DNA from: Opisthocomus hoazin
Taxonomy: Eukaryota > Chordata > Aves > Opisthocomiformes > Opisthocomidae
Assembly (NCBI RefSeq): GCF_030867145.1
Contig: NC_134429.1
Span: 15,562,677-15,626,676 of the forward strand
Direction: 5' to 3'
Length of the DNA stretch: 64,000 nt
A program made the translations under genes and the position numbers. The notes under the pieces are model-generated. The model ran no database searches and was not told where the DNA came from. It saw only the letters and a program-made list of their open reading frames with translations. Positions 62,061 to 64,000 of this stretch are shown here, piece by piece (within the stretch, counting starts at the first letter, position 1; each line of letters starts with the position of its first letter).

Positions 62061-62990
62061 GGAATCTAGTTTCATTTTATTTTAGCAAACTGCATGTTCT
62101 TCACTTATCAACATCTCTACATTAGCAATTGTATAGCTCTCCAACTTTTCTTTAAAAAAGGGTAAACAAGAGGTGACAAAACTCAGGCTCTTCATCTCTT
62201 AAAAACATTTGAAAGTTGGATTCAAGAAGACTTTTATATATTTTGGTTTTAAGGTAACAGATGTGGCGTGGAAATACTAATTCAAACCACCCGCCTAACT
62301 GAGAACTACCCCTCCTGGAGCCCCTCCGGCGTCAGACGATCAGCAGATGCTGCAGCCTCCGTTTACCGAAGACCTGACTCACCGTCAAACAAACCTTGCT
62401 GGTCTGCAGGAGCCGAGCGCGCCGCCTCCTCAGCCCGTCGCTCTACCGGCCGAGCAGAAAGCAGCACCTCCGGGACTCAGTGCAAGTGCTGTATATACAC
62501 TGCTTCTTCACAGAAGCGTTAAGGACCTCGTCATGCAGGGGGGGGATCTAGGGAGGACTCTTCTGCCGCTGTACCTTCTCGTTAAGAATCACGTTCCCCC
62601 AGTCATCCTGTTCCTGCTGTCTAAAGATATAAAGATCTTCTTTGAAGAATTTTTAAAAGCCAACCCTCCCCCCAAACCCAAGAGGAACACCGTAAAATGT
62701 ACAGGTTATATACGCCTTAGAAAAGTCCTAAAATTATTGCAGAAACTAAAGATGACTTGTTCCAGGGGAGGGGCAGGCACGAGGCACAGCACTGAGATCT
62801 CACAAACGGTCGGGTTGGTTTGACTTAGTTTTCAGCTTTTCCCCCATCATTCAAGGAAAACAAAACAAAACAAAACAAACAATAAAAAATAAAGAAGTGT
62901 TTAAGCATCAGAACTAAAATACAAATGCACGTTGACTTATAAAACAAGATTGTAGATTTGACCATGGGATTCCCTGACAGTGGAAAAATT
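62060..62990 (-). other. HP1BP3 3' UTR
   Basis: A 0.9-kb AT-rich segment between the HP1BP3 stop codon and the minus-strand AATAAA at 62076-62081. It contains an (aaaac)n-like run near 62865 and no coding signal. The assignment rests on continuity with the coding exon. Confidence 0.65.
62076..62081 (-). terminator. HP1BP3 poly(A) signal AATAAA
   Basis: Minus-strand AATAAA in the context gctaaaataaaatgaaact, about 0.9 kb after the HP1BP3 stop. It is the best-placed hexamer for the distal end. Confidence 0.6.
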
Positions 62991-63276
62991 TTACTTTTTT
63001 GCCCGGAGAGATTTCCTCATGGCGGATTTGCCCTTGGCAGCGGGTTTCACTTCCTTCCTCCCGCTGGCTGCTGGTTTCTTGGAAGAGCTGCCACCAGAGG
63101 GTTTCTTGATGGCTGGGGCTGCTGGTTTGGTTTTCTTAGCAGGGGTTTTAACCTTGGGAGGGGGCTTTGCTTTCCCCCGGCGGGCTGCGGGGGTTTTTCT
63201 TGGCTTGGGCTTGGACTCTCTTCGCTTCATCGGAGGGGCCCTGCTCCGTGATTTCGGAGGCGGTCTCTTCTGCATC
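62991..63276 (-). CDS. HP1BP3: HP1BP3 last coding exon (partial gene)
   Basis: Heterochromatin protein 1-binding protein 3, a nuclear linker-histone-related protein with three H1-like globular domains and a basic tail. Only the final coding exon is in the window: acceptor ctctttctgacag at 63276, then one base plus 94 codons to TAA at 62991-62993. The peptide (MQKRPPPKSRSRAPPMKRRE ... PPPKVKTPAKKTKPAAPAIK ... MRKSLRAKK) is a Lys/Pro/Ala-rich H1-type tail with PKPRK and AKPPPKVK words. Such a tail is not unique, so the name rests on composition together with the neighbouring SH2D5-KIF17-DDOST order known from human. 63277-64000 is intron, in which I see no further exon. The rest of the gene lies to the right of the window. 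Confidence 0.82.
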
Positions 63277-64000
63277 CTGTCAGAAAGAGAGACAGCACAA
63301 GATCTCAGTGGAGGCGCAAATGCTACCCAGAGCAGAGCTGCTGTCGTCAATTTGCATAAACGAAGCAGATCTTGGCATCCTTGTTCTTTACCACGGATGT
63401 TCCTTTATGCAGCAGAACATTTCATTAGCTAAATCCCAAAGAGCAAGAACTCTTCTGGTGGATCTCGCCACGCTAAGCACTTCTCAATCCCCACAGCGCT
63501 CTGCCAGCGAGGTTTCGAGCTCCTCCGTCAGGCATACAAACACACAAATAATGACAATGCATCACTGTCAATTGTCAGAACAATTAGAGACCTAAGCACT
63601 CTCTCTCCTCTCTACATGGAATTTTATTACTCAACAAACACCACTCATCTTAAATGCACATTCTGAGTAAGGCAGGTGTCACATCTGGCTACAGGACTGC
63701 AAACAATACTGCAGGGAGAAGTTTTCCTAAGGAAACACTCAATAAATACAAAAAGCCCCATATGAAACGCCACACTTTTGTAAAGCACAAAAGGCAACAT
63801 TAGGAGACTAAAGGCAATACAAAGAATAAATAAGGCTCTCTTCACATCTGGAGGAAAAAGAGGTTAGCTGCAAATCATGGAACGGGGGAGCTCATTATCT
63901 CTGGAGCAATGCATAATTAGAAGTTTCCTCTTCAACACCTCCTGAGCAACAGCCTTGTGGACAAATAACCCCAGCAAGAGACAAACCTGCACGCTCTACA

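Overview
This window looks like a gene-dense stretch of a bird microchromosome. The evidence is the GC-rich compact genes with CpG-rich starts, several 5'-truncated CR1 LINEs of the avian kind, no SINE background, and many GC-rich minisatellites. I recognise six genes, all on the minus strand. Read right to left in the direction of transcription they are HP1BP3 (3' end only), SH2D5, KIF17, DDOST, DDI2 and RSC1A1. From memory, the order HP1BP3-SH2D5-KIF17-DDOST matches human 1p36.12. DDI2-RSC1A1 belongs to human 1p36.21, several Mb away, and PINK1, the human neighbour of DDOST, is not seen here. The species cannot be fixed from sequence alone.

Layout: 1-4060 is downstream flank with a G-rich minisatellite, a CR1 scrap and a 175-bp tandem duplication. 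4060-8516 is the likely long 3' UTR of the DDI2/RSC1A1 unit. 8517-10414 is one large exon carrying the RSC1A1 reading frame. 15001-28157 holds eight DDI2 exons. 29035-34406 is DDOST in eleven exons. 34777-52289 is KIF17 in fourteen recognisable exons. 53308-58576 is SH2D5 in nine coding exons. 58577-62060 is spacer with possible SH2D5 5' exons. 62060-64000 is the 3' UTR and last coding exon of HP1BP3.

Three things stand out. First, the RSC1A1 exon has a good acceptor, is open from that acceptor, and has the phase that matches the last recognised DDI2 exon. A 1,024-residue DDI2-RSC1A1 protein with UBL, retropepsin-like and C-terminal UBA domains is therefore encoded without adjustment. Second, KIF17 has an in-frame TAG in exon 11, yet that exon and three more downstream still encode the conserved tail in phase. 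Third, two SH2D5 introns are largely made of unusual tandem arrays: an 8-bp GCA-NNNNN lattice of about 1.6 kb, and a 15/12-bp mixed array open in several frames. On the gene strand, two SH2D5 exons, the 81-nt intron between them and the second array form a single 472-codon open frame.

The genes do not form one pathway. DDOST is an ER oligosaccharyltransferase subunit, DDI2 a ubiquitin-dependent protease/shuttle, RSC1A1 a transporter regulator, KIF17 a dendritic and ciliary kinesin, SH2D5 a neuronal adaptor and HP1BP3 a linker-histone-like chromatin protein. Exon boundaries were read by eye from splice signals, phase and remembered human homologues; no alignment was run.
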